DNA from: Candidatus Aminicenantota bacterium
GTDB lineage: Bacteria > Acidobacteriota > Aminicenantia > UBA2199
Assembly (NCBI GenBank): GCA_020355945.1
Contig: CP070627.1
Location: 7,607,806 to 7,647,051 of the forward strand
Direction: 5' to 3'
DNA: 39,246 nt
Shown here: positions 8,139 through 15,854 of the stretch, piece by piece
Position numbering within the stretch: position 1 is the first letter of the stretch
Layout: each line of letters opens with the position of its first letter
Notes under the pieces: model-generated
Told to the model about the DNA's origin: nothing
The model's database searches: none
What the model saw: the letters and a program-made list of their open reading frames with translations, nothing else
Position numbers and translations under genes: made by a program

Positions 8139-9811
8139 TAGAAAATAGCCACAAAGATACACAAAGATACACAAAAATACATCACCATTACCTTCTGGCA
8201 CTGCTCTTTTTTATATCGTTGTTTGTGTTGTTTTTTAATATTGCTAAAGATGGTTCCCGTAATTTTTACCTCATCAGCGACGAAGCCACCCTGGAATTAC
8301 GAGTGTTAAATGCCACCAGGCATATCCAATACCTCGGCCCCTATTCACGGTTTGGCTGGAATCATCCCGGGCCAATCTATTTCTATTTACTGCTTCCTTT
8401 TTATGCCCTGTTCTCCATGGGAACCCAAAGCCTATATGTGGGAGCAGTATTTATAAACATCGTATCATTGTTAACGCTCCTTTATTTCCTATTTAAAAGT
8501 AAAAATAATTATTTTTTCTATTTTATGGCATTTTTACTCTCACTGTACATCGTTTACGTTTTGGGGTTCAATGCCTTTTCAACCATATGGAATCCCTATG
8601 TCACTATCTTACCTTTTGCGGCCATTATATTTATGTGTACGTATTTATCCCTGGGGAATCTCAAGGTGCTGCCATTGGTGGCGCTTTTTTCCTCATTTGT
8701 GGTGCAAACCCATGTCGCTTATATCCCGGTACTCTCAGGTATTATCTTTATTTCCCTGCTGCTCTGCGGCCTGGAAAAACGGCGGGTTTCTAAGAATTCC
8801 CCTCTTGAAAAAGACGGCCAAAAACCGGGGAAAGAAACCTTGAAAAGCATTGGTATCACCATCGGAGTATTACTGGTACTCTGGATCATACCCATAGTTG
8901 AAACCATAAAATATCCACCGGGAAACCTAATGCAATTGGTCTATTATTTTATGTCCTCAACCACCAGCCATGGTCTTAGCGAATCAATTGCCGCTGTTTC
9001 CGGTGCCGCCAATGCCCCCCTGGTAAAATTCCTGGGCCTGTTTTTCCCGGGTATATCCCTATCCACCACCGGTTCTTTACTCATCCTTTTCTTCATCCAA
9101 CTGGTATTGGTTACTGCCGCAGGAATCGTTCTTTACAGGTCCGGGAAAAAATATCAATTGCATTTACTGGTTTTCGGATTGGCAGGGTTGATTATTGCTG
9201 TTATTTCAGCCATGAAAATAACCGGGCCAATATATCCCTATTTGATCAAATGGATGTCTGTAATCGGTTTTATTAATTGGTCTGTCATTGGATTTACATT
9301 CTTTTTGGTATTAACGAAATTGTTCAAACCAATAAAAATCATCCCCGGGCTGGAAGGTATTTCAGCTAAGATATCCCCCAGGCATAAACAGGTTATAATA
9401 GTATCCCTGGTTCTCATTATATCCGTGGTGTTTTTCATCCGGCAGCAAGAGGCAGTTCATATTTCTTCACAAATTAAACGGAACCCGGGAAAGTACAGGT
9501 ATATTGGTGAGATATCCGCTGCCATCACGAATTATACGGCCAAAAATAATATCTCCTCTTTCCTGGTGAAACCCATTCATTCGTTGTGGCCCATCGAGGC
9601 CGGGGTAGTCAATCAACTGTATAAATCATCGGTATGCTTCAGCCTGGAAGATAATTGGCTGTTCTGGTTCGGGTACCAATTCCGGCAGCGTAAACAAGAG
9701 AAGGATATTATTTTTTTTAAAAAAGAAAAAGAACCGGGGAAAAGTTCTCAGAACCAGTTTCTCATTTATCATACCGGGGAATGTTCGGTTTACCATATAA
9801 GGAGAAATTGA
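8135..9811 (+). CDS. Polytopic membrane protein, GT-C-like (GT39 style)
   Basis: I start at 8135, the ATG overlapping the preceding stop; the longer upstream frame lies wholly inside the GT2 gene. The 558 residues begin with a hydrophilic stretch encoded by a 10-base CACAAAGATA repeat (SHKDTQRYTK), then about ten transmembrane helices. The first periplasmic loop has ISDEATLELRVLNATRH and SRFGWNHPGPIYFYLL, a pattern I associate with a large family of GT-C/GT39-like membrane proteins; the acidic pair DE would be the catalytic candidate. The role is inferred as transfer of a lipid-linked sugar in the periplasm. The repeat-coded N-terminus means the first ten residues are probably dispensable. 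Confidence 0.75.
   Translation: MIENSHKDTQRYTKIHHHYLLALLFFISLFVLFFNIAKDGSRNFYLISDEATLELRVLNATRHIQYLGPYSRFGWNHPGPIYFYLLLPFYALFSMGTQSLYVGAVFINIVSLLTLLYFLFKSKNNYFFYFMAFLLSLYIVYVLGFNAFSTIWNPYVTILPFAAIIFMCTYLSLGNLKVLPLVALFSSFVVQTHVAYIPVLSGIIFISLLLCGLEKRRVSKNSPLEKDGQKPGKETLKSIGITIGVLLVLWIIPIVETIKYPPGNLMQLVYYFMSSTTSHGLSESIAAVSGAANAPLVKFLGLFFPGISLSTTGSLLILFFIQLVLVTAAGIVLYRSGKKYQLHLLVFGLAGLIIAVISAMKITGPIYPYLIKWMSVIGFINWSVIGFTFFLVLTKLFKPIKIIPGLEGISAKISPRHKQVIIVSLVLIISVVFFIRQQEAVHISSQIKRNPGKYRYIGEISAAITNYTAKNNISSFLVKPIHSLWPIEAGVVNQLYKSSVCFSLEDNWLFWFGYQFRQRKQEKDIIFFKKEKEPGKSSQNQFLIYHTGECSVYHIRRN
8149..8183 (+). repeat. 10-base tandem repeat (ACAAAGATAC), 3 units, in coding sequence
   Basis: ACAAAGATAC occurs twice exactly and a third time as ACAAAAATAC. 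It lies within the first codons of the membrane protein gene. Same family as the elements at 1284, 2624, 9997, 13478 and 15811. Confidence 0.75.
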
Positions 9812-9820
9812 CGGAATAAT

Positions 9821-9863
9821 AGCAGTTTGTCATGATGCGAGCCTTGCCCGGAGACGGATGAAA
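9821..9863 (+). repeat. Dispersed repeat module R1, copy 2
   Basis: AG(C/T)AGTTTGTCATGA begins both this copy and the one at 37371; both continue to a GCCCGGAGAC core and end ATGAAAA. Located just after a stop codon. Confidence 0.65.
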
Positions 9864-9888
9864 ATCATACTAACAATATCTCAATTCT

Positions 9889-9980
9889 ATTGTAGGGGCT
9901 TGATTTATCAAGCCCGGTCCAAGCAATTTATCCACGTGTCTACGGGGTTTGATGAATCAAACCGCTGTAATCTACAATTG
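9889..9980 (+). repeat. Hairpin repeat module R3, copy 1 (two stems)
   Basis: It contains a perfect 9-bp stem GGGCTTGAT/ATCAAGCCC (9896-9915) and an 8-bp stem GGTTTGAT/ATCAAACC (9946-9963), flanked by TGTAG and CTACA. The second stem recurs at 37303-37320 and in part at 18730-18758. Between R1 and an inverted CACGAA-type repeat it forms a composite block filling the 254-base gap. Confidence 0.65.
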
Positions 9981-9996
9981 TATTTATATCTATTTT

Positions 9997-10029
9997 TTCT
10001 TCGTGTTCCTTTGTGTAACTTCGTGGCTA
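9997..10029 (-). repeat. CACGAA-type repeat, inverted orientation
   Basis: Read on the minus strand this is a run of three CACGAAG-, CACAAAGG- and CACGAAG-like units. It lies between module R3 and the second sulfatase-like gene. Confidence 0.6.
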
Positions 10030-10065
10030 ATTTTTTAGTTATTTTCATAAGTAGAGGAAAAGAAA

Positions 10066-11853
10066 ATGCACATTAAAAACATCTTGATGATGGTTTGTTT
10101 GTGTATGATTTTTTTGGTTCTGCCCAATTGTAAGAAAGAAGTAAAGCCCAATATTTTGCTTATTACGATTGATACGCTGCGAAGGGATCGTGTGGGGTGT
10201 TACGGTTATACATTGGACACGACTCCCTTTATTGATGAGTTGGCAAAGGAGGGGCTGGTGTTTAAAAATGTGATTACCCCGCTCCCTTTTACAGACCCCA
10301 GTCATGCGTCGATTTTAACGTCTTTGCATCCCTTAACCCACCAGCTTGTTGCCAATGCCAGGAAGTTAAATACCAACGTTGAAACCATGGCAGAAGTTCT
10401 AAAAAAGAATGGATACTATACGATTGGAACAGTTGCGGCAAAACACATGTCCGGCAAATATAACTTTTCCCAGGGATTTGATTCTTTTTCAGATGAGTGG
10501 GACCCCGGGGTCAAAGATTGGAAAAAAGAGGTGAAACACTTTAGCGGCAATTGGCAGCGAGTGGCAAAATCCGTTAATGAAAGCCTCAGCAAACAGGTAG
10601 AAGATTACCTGGACAAACACAGCGAAAAACCTCTCTTCATCTGGGTTCATTATTATGACCCGCATTACCCCTACATCGATAGAGAGGACATTGTTTTAAA
10701 ACAAAAAAAGAAGCAGTGGATACAATACGATAAAGAGATTCGTTATACGGATAATTATATTGCCAAGCTGTACCGATTTTTAGAAGAAAAGGGCCTGATG
10801 AAAAAAACAATCACCTGTATTACTTCCGACCATGGTGAACAGTTGGGAGAGCATGGCTATGGCGCCGATCATGTGGATTTTTACTCCGAAACCATATTTG
10901 TACCTTTAATATTTTACGGCTTTAAAATCCCCAAAAATAAAATTGTTGAAGAATATGTATCCACTATGGATATTGGAGTCACATTACTGGAATTGGTGAA
11001 TCTTAATTTTGAAAGATCCGTGGATGGTGTTCCCCTGTTGGACTCAAAGGGAAACCTGGCAGCATTGCCCCATAGAGATTTTTTAATCATGGGTTATCCC
11101 TTGAAAGCAAGGTCTGTACAACTCATTTCTTTTCCCTACAGCTATATATTAAACAGTGATTTTTTTTATAAATACTGGTTTGTTTCCCTGGAAAACCAAT
11201 TGCCGGAAAATAGATTCAAACCTATCCGGGATAAGTGGGTCCATTTAAGGCATTTTGACAAAACCAACTATTATGAAATCCGGATAACCCTTCCTTACAC
11301 CCATACCTTTCGAAAAGGATTGAATTATGTGGTTCTAAGATTCGAAATAGAAAAGAATAATGAAATTTCTGTCGGCTATTATCTCAATGAAAATAAGTGG
11401 TCGAAACCTTTCCATATTGATAAAACAAAGGGAACCGTGACAGCATATTTCCCGGCAGCGCCATTGGATATGTTACTTCTTTATGTCGGTTTTAATGAAG
11501 GAGCAAAAATTGCTAACTTGAGATATACCTTTGTATCTAAAGAAGAGTTTTCAACCATTTCCGCTTCCATGAAAAAAATCGAAAGTAAACGAATTTTTAA
11601 TGCAATCAAGAGCATCAGGAAATTTAAAACCATTGACGAATTATACAATTTGGATTCGGATATCGAAATGTTAAAGAACTTACTTAAAGGTACCAGGTAT
11701 TCGAAGAAAGTGCTTATAGAAGGGAAAATAAAGATATATCGTTTTTTAAGCAATTACCTGGAAAAAATGAAGCAAATTATAGGTAAAAGAAAACCTGAAA
11801 AACCTTTAACAGAGAAAGAAAAAGAAATGTTGAAAAGCCTGGGATACCTTTAA
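10066..11853 (+). CDS. Sulfatase/alkaline-phosphatase superfamily protein, Thr at nucleophile position (paralog 2)
   Basis: This 595-residue protein is clearly homologous along its whole length to the one at 3714, sharing NILLITIDTLRRD, HASILTSLHPLTHQL, YNFSQGFDSFSD, WVHYYDPH and the C-terminal EKEMLKSLGYL. Metal ligands are Asp36 and the SDHGEQLGEHG cluster; the nucleophile position is Thr76 in TDPSH, not Cys or Ser. A short N-terminal hydrophobic segment (residues 5-21) directs export; Cys22 follows it in LPNCKK, an atypical lipobox. AGAGGAA lies just before the ATG. Likely a periplasmic, membrane-tethered enzyme acting on the polysaccharide or its lipid carrier; true sulfate specificity is not implied. 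It lies just upstream of the O-antigen ligase gene. Confidence 0.84.
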   Translation: MHIKNILMMVCLCMIFLVLPNCKKEVKPNILLITIDTLRRDRVGCYGYTLDTTPFIDELAKEGLVFKNVITPLPFTDPSHASILTSLHPLTHQLVANARKLNTNVETMAEVLKKNGYYTIGTVAAKHMSGKYNFSQGFDSFSDEWDPGVKDWKKEVKHFSGNWQRVAKSVNESLSKQVEDYLDKHSEKPLFIWVHYYDPHYPYIDREDIVLKQKKKQWIQYDKEIRYTDNYIAKLYRFLEEKGLMKKTITCITSDHGEQLGEHGYGADHVDFYSETIFVPLIFYGFKIPKNKIVEEYVSTMDIGVTLLELVNLNFERSVDGVPLLDSKGNLAALPHRDFLIMGYPLKARSVQLISFPYSYILNSDFFYKYWFVSLENQLPENRFKPIRDKWVHLRHFDKTNYYEIRITLPYTHTFRKGLNYVVLRFEIEKNNEISVGYYLNENKWSKPFHIDKTKGTVTAYFPAAPLDMLLLYVGFNEGAKIANLRYTFVSKEEFSTISASMKKIESKRIFNAIKSIRKFKTIDELYNLDSDIEMLKNLLKGTRYSKKVLIEGKIKIYRFLSNYLEKMKQIIGKRKPEKPLTEKEKEMLKSLGYL

Positions 11854-11857
11854 AAAA

Positions 11858-11886
11858 GGAAGCTGAGAAGATAGGAAGCTGGGAAA
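11858..11886 (+). repeat. Short direct repeat AGGAAGCTG, 2 units
   Basis: AGGAAGCTGAGAAGAT is followed at once by AGGAAGCTGGGAA, a partial second copy of the same 15-16-base unit. Confidence 0.55.
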
Positions 11887-11914
11887 AAAACCATGAAAAA
11901 CAAAATGAGTTTTA

Positions 11915-11950
11915 TATTGGTCCAATTGGTCCTATCGTTCCTATTCGTCC
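11915..11950 (+). repeat. 9-base tandem repeat (TATTGGTCC), 4 units
   Basis: Units TATTGGTCC, AATTGGTCC, TATCGTTCC and TATTCGTCC are contiguous; a fifth decayed unit follows. Located in the 154-base gap before the O-antigen ligase gene. Confidence 0.75.
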
Positions 11951-12007
11951 TATTTTCATTCTTTTCGCACGACCGTGACAAGGTAAACCCGATATAAGGG
12001 ATAAAAA

Positions 12008-13513
12008 ATGGTTGAGAAAATGGAAACAACACACTTTCAATTAAAATTACCGGCTTTAAGAGGGGTATTGTTGGTGTTGTTGGCTGCTGTAGTTTTGGTT
12101 TTCTCCTTTGTATCGATTTCTAAGGTGGGTTTTGCGGTAATTTTAATCATGCTGCTGCTGTTATGGGTGGTTACATTTTACATTGAAGGGGTCTACCAGG
12201 CAGCCGATATTCCCGTTTTGTTTCTTGTTTTAGGGACCTTTACCTGGGGAAGAGCGTTTTCGCTGTTGGGAATCAATGTGGCGAATCTCCCGCTTTACGT
12301 GACGGAAATCGTCCTGGCTGTATCCCTGGGATTACTGTTCCTGGAAAGAAAATCGCTGAAGAAGCTGGGGAATGAGTGGCGATTGCCTTTACCTAAAGGA
12401 TTAGCAGCGGTACTGGCAGCCTATTTTTTATTGGGTATCTTGCACCTGGTTCTTGGAGTTATGGGCAATGGGTTCCCGGCTTTGAGGGATATTGTATTTT
12501 GCCTGTACTTGCTTTTTTTGTTCATTACTCTCAGTCTCCTGGGCAATCCCGCCAGGATTAAAAAGCTCATGCCGGTGATGATGCTTGCCGTCATTTTTTT
12601 GTTATTTACCGCGCTGATTATATTTTTCACCTATCTCCCGGATTCGTCTTTCCGGGGTTTTATCAAAGAGATCAAAATGACCAACCTGGGTTTATATTGT
12701 GGTTTAATAGTCATGTTCGGGTTTAGTTTTTATACGTTTTTTAAGAAAAAGACAAGACTGTTGATGGGTATTTTTACATACTTAGGTTTTTTGTTTGTGG
12801 TGATGGCCGAGGTACGGGCAGCCTGGGCCGGTATGCTGGTATCATTAATATTATTGGGCATCCTGTTGAAAAAAGAGTTTAAAATCTTTATCCTTATTTT
12901 TTTATTAGTATTGGCTTCTATTTTTATTATTGATTATTTTGGTCTGGGGGTCCAGAAGGATAAGTTGGCTTCTGTGGCAGAGCAGTTGAAATCAGTGACC
13001 CAGCGGCGGCACCAGGACACCATGCCAGCCGCCAATATCAAATGGCGGCTGGGTATCTGGAGACAAACCATTGATGAGATCAAGGAATACCCGATTTTTG
13101 GCTGGGGATATGGGACTCAGATCGATTACGAGATCTGGACGAAAAACCTGTCCTGGCTCAAAGCCATTGGTGCCAACACAGGTATCTTACCCCCTCACAA
13201 TCATGTGTTGGCCATTACTTATAAAATGGGGTTGGTGGGGCTGGTGTTGTTCTTGTTTATTAATTTCAGGGTATTTTTTTATGGGTTATTTTATATAAAG
13301 AAATGCAAATCAGGGTTCAATCGTAGGTTTTTAATAGCCAGTTTAGCGGGTTTAGTGTATTGGCATGGTATGGCGTTCTTTTTTGATGTTTTAGAATCGC
13401 CGCCTACAGGGATTTTTTTGTGGATATTGTTGGGGTGTATATTAGGTGTGGTTTATGTGGACCGAAATTTAAAGGAGGAAACCACGAAGGACAAGAAATT
13501 CACTGAAAAATGA
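12008..13513 (+). CDS. O-antigen ligase/polymerase (Wzy_C superfamily)
   Basis: The 501-residue protein has about eleven hydrophobic segments. VRAAWAGMLVSLIL near residue 270 and GWGYGTQ..LPPHNHVLAITYKMGLVG near residues 360-415 are hallmarks of the O-antigen ligase/Wzy_C domain, whose long periplasmic loop and HN motif handle polyprenyl-linked glycan. It would polymerise repeat units or transfer the finished polymer to its acceptor at the periplasmic face, closing the cluster. Start chosen at 12008; Met5 is an alternative. The final residues KEETTKDKKFTEK come from a CACGAAGGA-type repeat (13478-13510), so the C-terminus is probably repeat-extended. Ligase and polymerase cannot be told apart by sequence. 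Confidence 0.83.
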   Translation: MVEKMETTHFQLKLPALRGVLLVLLAAVVLVFSFVSISKVGFAVILIMLLLLWVVTFYIEGVYQAADIPVLFLVLGTFTWGRAFSLLGINVANLPLYVTEIVLAVSLGLLFLERKSLKKLGNEWRLPLPKGLAAVLAAYFLLGILHLVLGVMGNGFPALRDIVFCLYLLFLFITLSLLGNPARIKKLMPVMMLAVIFLLFTALIIFFTYLPDSSFRGFIKEIKMTNLGLYCGLIVMFGFSFYTFFKKKTRLLMGIFTYLGFLFVVMAEVRAAWAGMLVSLILLGILLKKEFKIFILIFLLVLASIFIIDYFGLGVQKDKLASVAEQLKSVTQRRHQDTMPAANIKWRLGIWRQTIDEIKEYPIFGWGYGTQIDYEIWTKNLSWLKAIGANTGILPPHNHVLAITYKMGLVGLVLFLFINFRVFFYGLFYIKKCKSGFNRRFLIASLAGLVYWHGMAFFFDVLESPPTGIFLWILLGCILGVVYVDRNLKEETTKDKKFTEK

Positions 13514-13519
13514 TGACAA

Positions 13520-13579
13520 TAAAAAGTTTTTGCGGGGGTCCGTTATAACGGGGGCAGTTTTTTCAAAAAGCGCCCCCTA
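13520..13579 (+). repeat. G-rich hairpin repeat family R2, copy 2
   Basis: AAAAAGTTTTTGCGGGGGTCC is followed by a GGGGGC/GCCCCC stem enclosing AGTTTTTTCAAAAAGC, itself able to pair. It starts 6 bases after the O-antigen ligase stop and could terminate the polysaccharide transcript before the dehydrogenase operon. Confidence 0.65.
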
Positions 13580-13663
13580 TGTTTCACGGAGCCGAAGGCG
13601 CAGCATATTTATAAAAAAAAATATTTTTTCTAGTCTTGCCTACTTTATTTTTTTTTCATTTTT

Positions 13664-13672
13664 TGGCATAAT
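13664..13672 (+). promoter_or_regulatory. Extended -10 promoter for the 2-oxoacid dehydrogenase operon
   Basis: TGGCATAAT fits the extended -10 pattern TGnTATAAT with one mismatch. No good -35 box is seen upstream, as is common for extended -10 promoters. It lies about 60 bases before the E1 alpha start; the leader includes a small GGAGAA/TTCTCC palindrome at 13703-13716. Confidence 0.5.
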
Positions 13673-13733
13673 ATAGGTCAATATGAAAAATGAAACCAAA
13701 AAAGGAGAATTTTCTCCCAGAAAGGAGGAAAAA

Positions 13734-14825
13734 ATGCTGCTTAAAGAATTTGATCCACAAAAAGATAAAATGTTCCAGGTGATGGACAACCAAGGCAAGA
13801 TCATCAACCAAAAATGGAAACCCGATATAACAGATAAATTTGTGCTGGAGTCTTATAAATTCATGAATTTTGCGCGGTTGGCAGACGTAATGGCGGTATC
13901 TTTCCAAAGACAGGGGCGAATGTATACCTACCCTCCTAACCTGGGCCAGGAAGCAATTCACTGCGCCATAGGGAAACAAATGCGAAAACAAGATTGGCTG
14001 GTGTCAGCGTTCAGGGAAATGGGGCTTTGGCTGCTCAAGGGTGCCAGGCTCAGCGATATTTACCTGTATTGGGGCGGTTACGAAGATGGGTCTAAGTTTT
14101 CCGGGGCACCGAATATTCTTCCCGTTTCCGTGCCCATTGGCTCCCAATTCCCCCACGCAGTGGGTATTGGTTATGCCATTAATTATCGGAAAGAAGACAG
14201 CGTGGTTTTTGCCTTTGTTGGTGACGGCGGCACCTCCCAGGGTGATTTCCACGAAGCATTGAATTTTAGCGCGGTATGGAAAGTACCGGTGATTTTCGTC
14301 ATTCAAAATAACCAATACGCGATTTCAGTACCGGTGGAAAAACAAACCGCTTCCAAAAACCTGGCCATTAAAGCCATTGCCTATGGTATCCCCGGCATCA
14401 AGGTAGATGGTAATGACTTTTTCGCCATGTACAGGACAACAGGAGAAGCCATTAAACACGCCAAAGCCGGGAAGGGCCCGGTACTGATCGAAGCACTGAC
14501 TTACCGAAGAGGCGCACATACCACCTCTGACGACCCCACTCTCTACCGAACGGATAAAGAAGAAAAAGAATGGGAAGAAAAAGACCCTATTAAACGAGTG
14601 AAAGGCTACCTGGTTTCCAAAGGACTCTGGAAAGAAGAAGACGATGAACCATTAAACGAACAGTATAAAAAAGAAGTAGAAAAAGAATTTGCCATTTATG
14701 AAAACCATCCTTCTTACCCTGTGGATGACGTTTTTAAATACCAGTTTAAAGAGATGCCCCCGGATTTAAAACAACAGCAGATGGCATATGAACAATTCTT
14801 AAAATGGCAGGAGGCACAAAAATGA
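13734..14825 (+). CDS. pdhA: 2-oxoacid dehydrogenase E1 component, alpha subunit
   Basis: The start at 13734 is chosen because AAAGGAGG sits six bases upstream and the protein then begins MLLKEFDPQ; the longer in-frame reading would start in the leader. The 363 residues carry the thiamine diphosphate motif GDGGTSQGDFHEALN..VIQNN from about residue 163, and the RTYPPNLGQEA-like region and RRGAHTTSDDPT loop of heterotetrameric E1 enzymes. It decarboxylates a 2-oxoacid (pyruvate, or branched-chain acids) and, with E1 beta, reductively acylates the lipoyl arm of E2 in the cytoplasm. Substrate cannot be fixed from sequence alone. The stop overlaps the E1 beta start. Confidence 0.93.
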   Translation: MLLKEFDPQKDKMFQVMDNQGKIINQKWKPDITDKFVLESYKFMNFARLADVMAVSFQRQGRMYTYPPNLGQEAIHCAIGKQMRKQDWLVSAFREMGLWLLKGARLSDIYLYWGGYEDGSKFSGAPNILPVSVPIGSQFPHAVGIGYAINYRKEDSVVFAFVGDGGTSQGDFHEALNFSAVWKVPVIFVIQNNQYAISVPVEKQTASKNLAIKAIAYGIPGIKVDGNDFFAMYRTTGEAIKHAKAGKGPVLIEALTYRRGAHTTSDDPTLYRTDKEEKEWEEKDPIKRVKGYLVSKGLWKEEDDEPLNEQYKKEVEKEFAIYENHPSYPVDDVFKYQFKEMPPDLKQQQMAYEQFLKWQEAQK

Positions 14826-15805
14826 AAACAAAAGTAATGAATATGGTCCAGGCGATTAACCATGCCCATGATATAAAGTTAGCCGAAGACCCCAATGTGG
14901 TGGCTTATGGAGAAGATGTCGGTGTAGAAGGGGGTGTATTTCGTGTAACCTCCGGGCTGCAAGAAAAATACGGCGAAAAACGGGTGTTTGATTCACCGTT
15001 GGCAGAATCGGCAATTGTAGGAACAGCATTGGGTATGGCAGTGGCAGGATTACGACCGGTGGTGGAAATCCAGTTCTCCGGGTTTGTATATCCGGCACTT
15101 AACCAGATCGTTTCCCATGTCTCCCGGATGCGGTATCGTTCCCGCGGCAAGTACATTGCCCCTGTTGTGATTCGTATGCCCTATGGCGGCAGCATCAAAG
15201 CCCTGGAACACCATTCCGAAAGCATGGAAGCCATGTTCGGCCACATTCAAGGCATAAAAGTAGTGATTCCTTCCACGCCTTACGATGCCAAAGGGCTGAT
15301 GATTTCTTCTATTGAAAGTGACGATCCGATTATTTTCATGGAACCGAAACGAGTTTACCGGGCTATTAAACAAGAGGTCCCGGAAGAGAAGTTTGTGATT
15401 TCCCTGGGAAAAGCCAACGTGTTAAATGAGGGTACGGATATTACCGTGGTTTCTTATGGGGCAATGATTCGGGAAGTGCAGCGGGCCATGATTACAGCAA
15501 AAGAGAAGGGAATCTCCGTAGAATTAATCGACTTGCGTACGATTTATCCTATTGACAGGGAAACCATTGCCCGGTCTATTAAAAAGACAGGCCGAGTACT
15601 GCTGGTAAATGAAGGACCCACCAGTTTTGGCGTGGGTGCGGAGATCATGGCGATTGCCAATGAAGAGGCATTCTTAAGCCTGGAAGCGCCGCCCACCCGG
15701 TTGTCCGGGTTTGATGTAGTACCACCGCTGCCCAAAGGCGAACATCATTATTTCTTCGGTGCGGCACGCATCTTCTACGAGATCAAAAAAGTGGTGGAAT
15801 ATTAA
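14822..15805 (+). CDS. pdhB: 2-oxoacid dehydrogenase E1 component, beta subunit
   Basis: The start is at 14822, overlapping the E1 alpha stop by four bases, with AGGAGG at 14809-14814. The 327-residue product has the family features GEDVGVEGGVFRVTSGL, FDSPLAESAIVGTALGMA, EIQFSGFVYPALNQI, RMPYGG and, in the C-terminal transketolase domain, SYGAMIREV and DLRTIYPID. It completes the alpha2beta2 E1, contributing to the thiamine diphosphate pocket and E2 binding. Tight overlap with E1 alpha fits equimolar synthesis. Some residues resemble branched-chain E1 beta (HHSESMEAMFGHIQGIKV), so both pyruvate and branched-chain 2-oxoacids stay open as substrates. Confidence 0.94.
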   Translation: MKTKVMNMVQAINHAHDIKLAEDPNVVAYGEDVGVEGGVFRVTSGLQEKYGEKRVFDSPLAESAIVGTALGMAVAGLRPVVEIQFSGFVYPALNQIVSHVSRMRYRSRGKYIAPVVIRMPYGGSIKALEHHSESMEAMFGHIQGIKVVIPSTPYDAKGLMISSIESDDPIIFMEPKRVYRAIKQEVPEEKFVISLGKANVLNEGTDITVVSYGAMIREVQRAMITAKEKGISVELIDLRTIYPIDRETIARSIKKTGRVLLVNEGPTSFGVGAEIMAIANEEAFLSLEAPPTRLSGFDVVPPLPKGEHHYFFGAARIFYEIKKVVEY

Positions 15806-15810
15806 TGTTA

Positions 15811-15840
15811 GCCGCGAAGACACGCAAAGATACGCGAAGA
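15811..15840 (+). repeat. 10-base tandem repeat (cACGCRAAGA), 3 units
   Basis: GCCGCGAAGA, CACGCAAAGA and TACGCGAAGA are three contiguous 10-base units in the 49-base gap between E1 beta and E2, immediately before the E2 ribosome site AAGGAG. Confidence 0.75.
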
Positions 15841-15854
15841 AAAAGGAGAGGACA

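Noticed and set aside
1..13513. Complete O-antigen export system (Wzx or ABC transporter) in the cluster
   Set aside because: Neither of the two GT-C-like membrane proteins shows flippase features and no ATP-binding cassette gene is present; it may lie upstream of the window.
15759..15854. Upstream extension of the E2 gene
   Set aside because: It would translate the E1 beta end and a 10-base repeat; the lipoyl domain starts at 15855 after a ribosome site.
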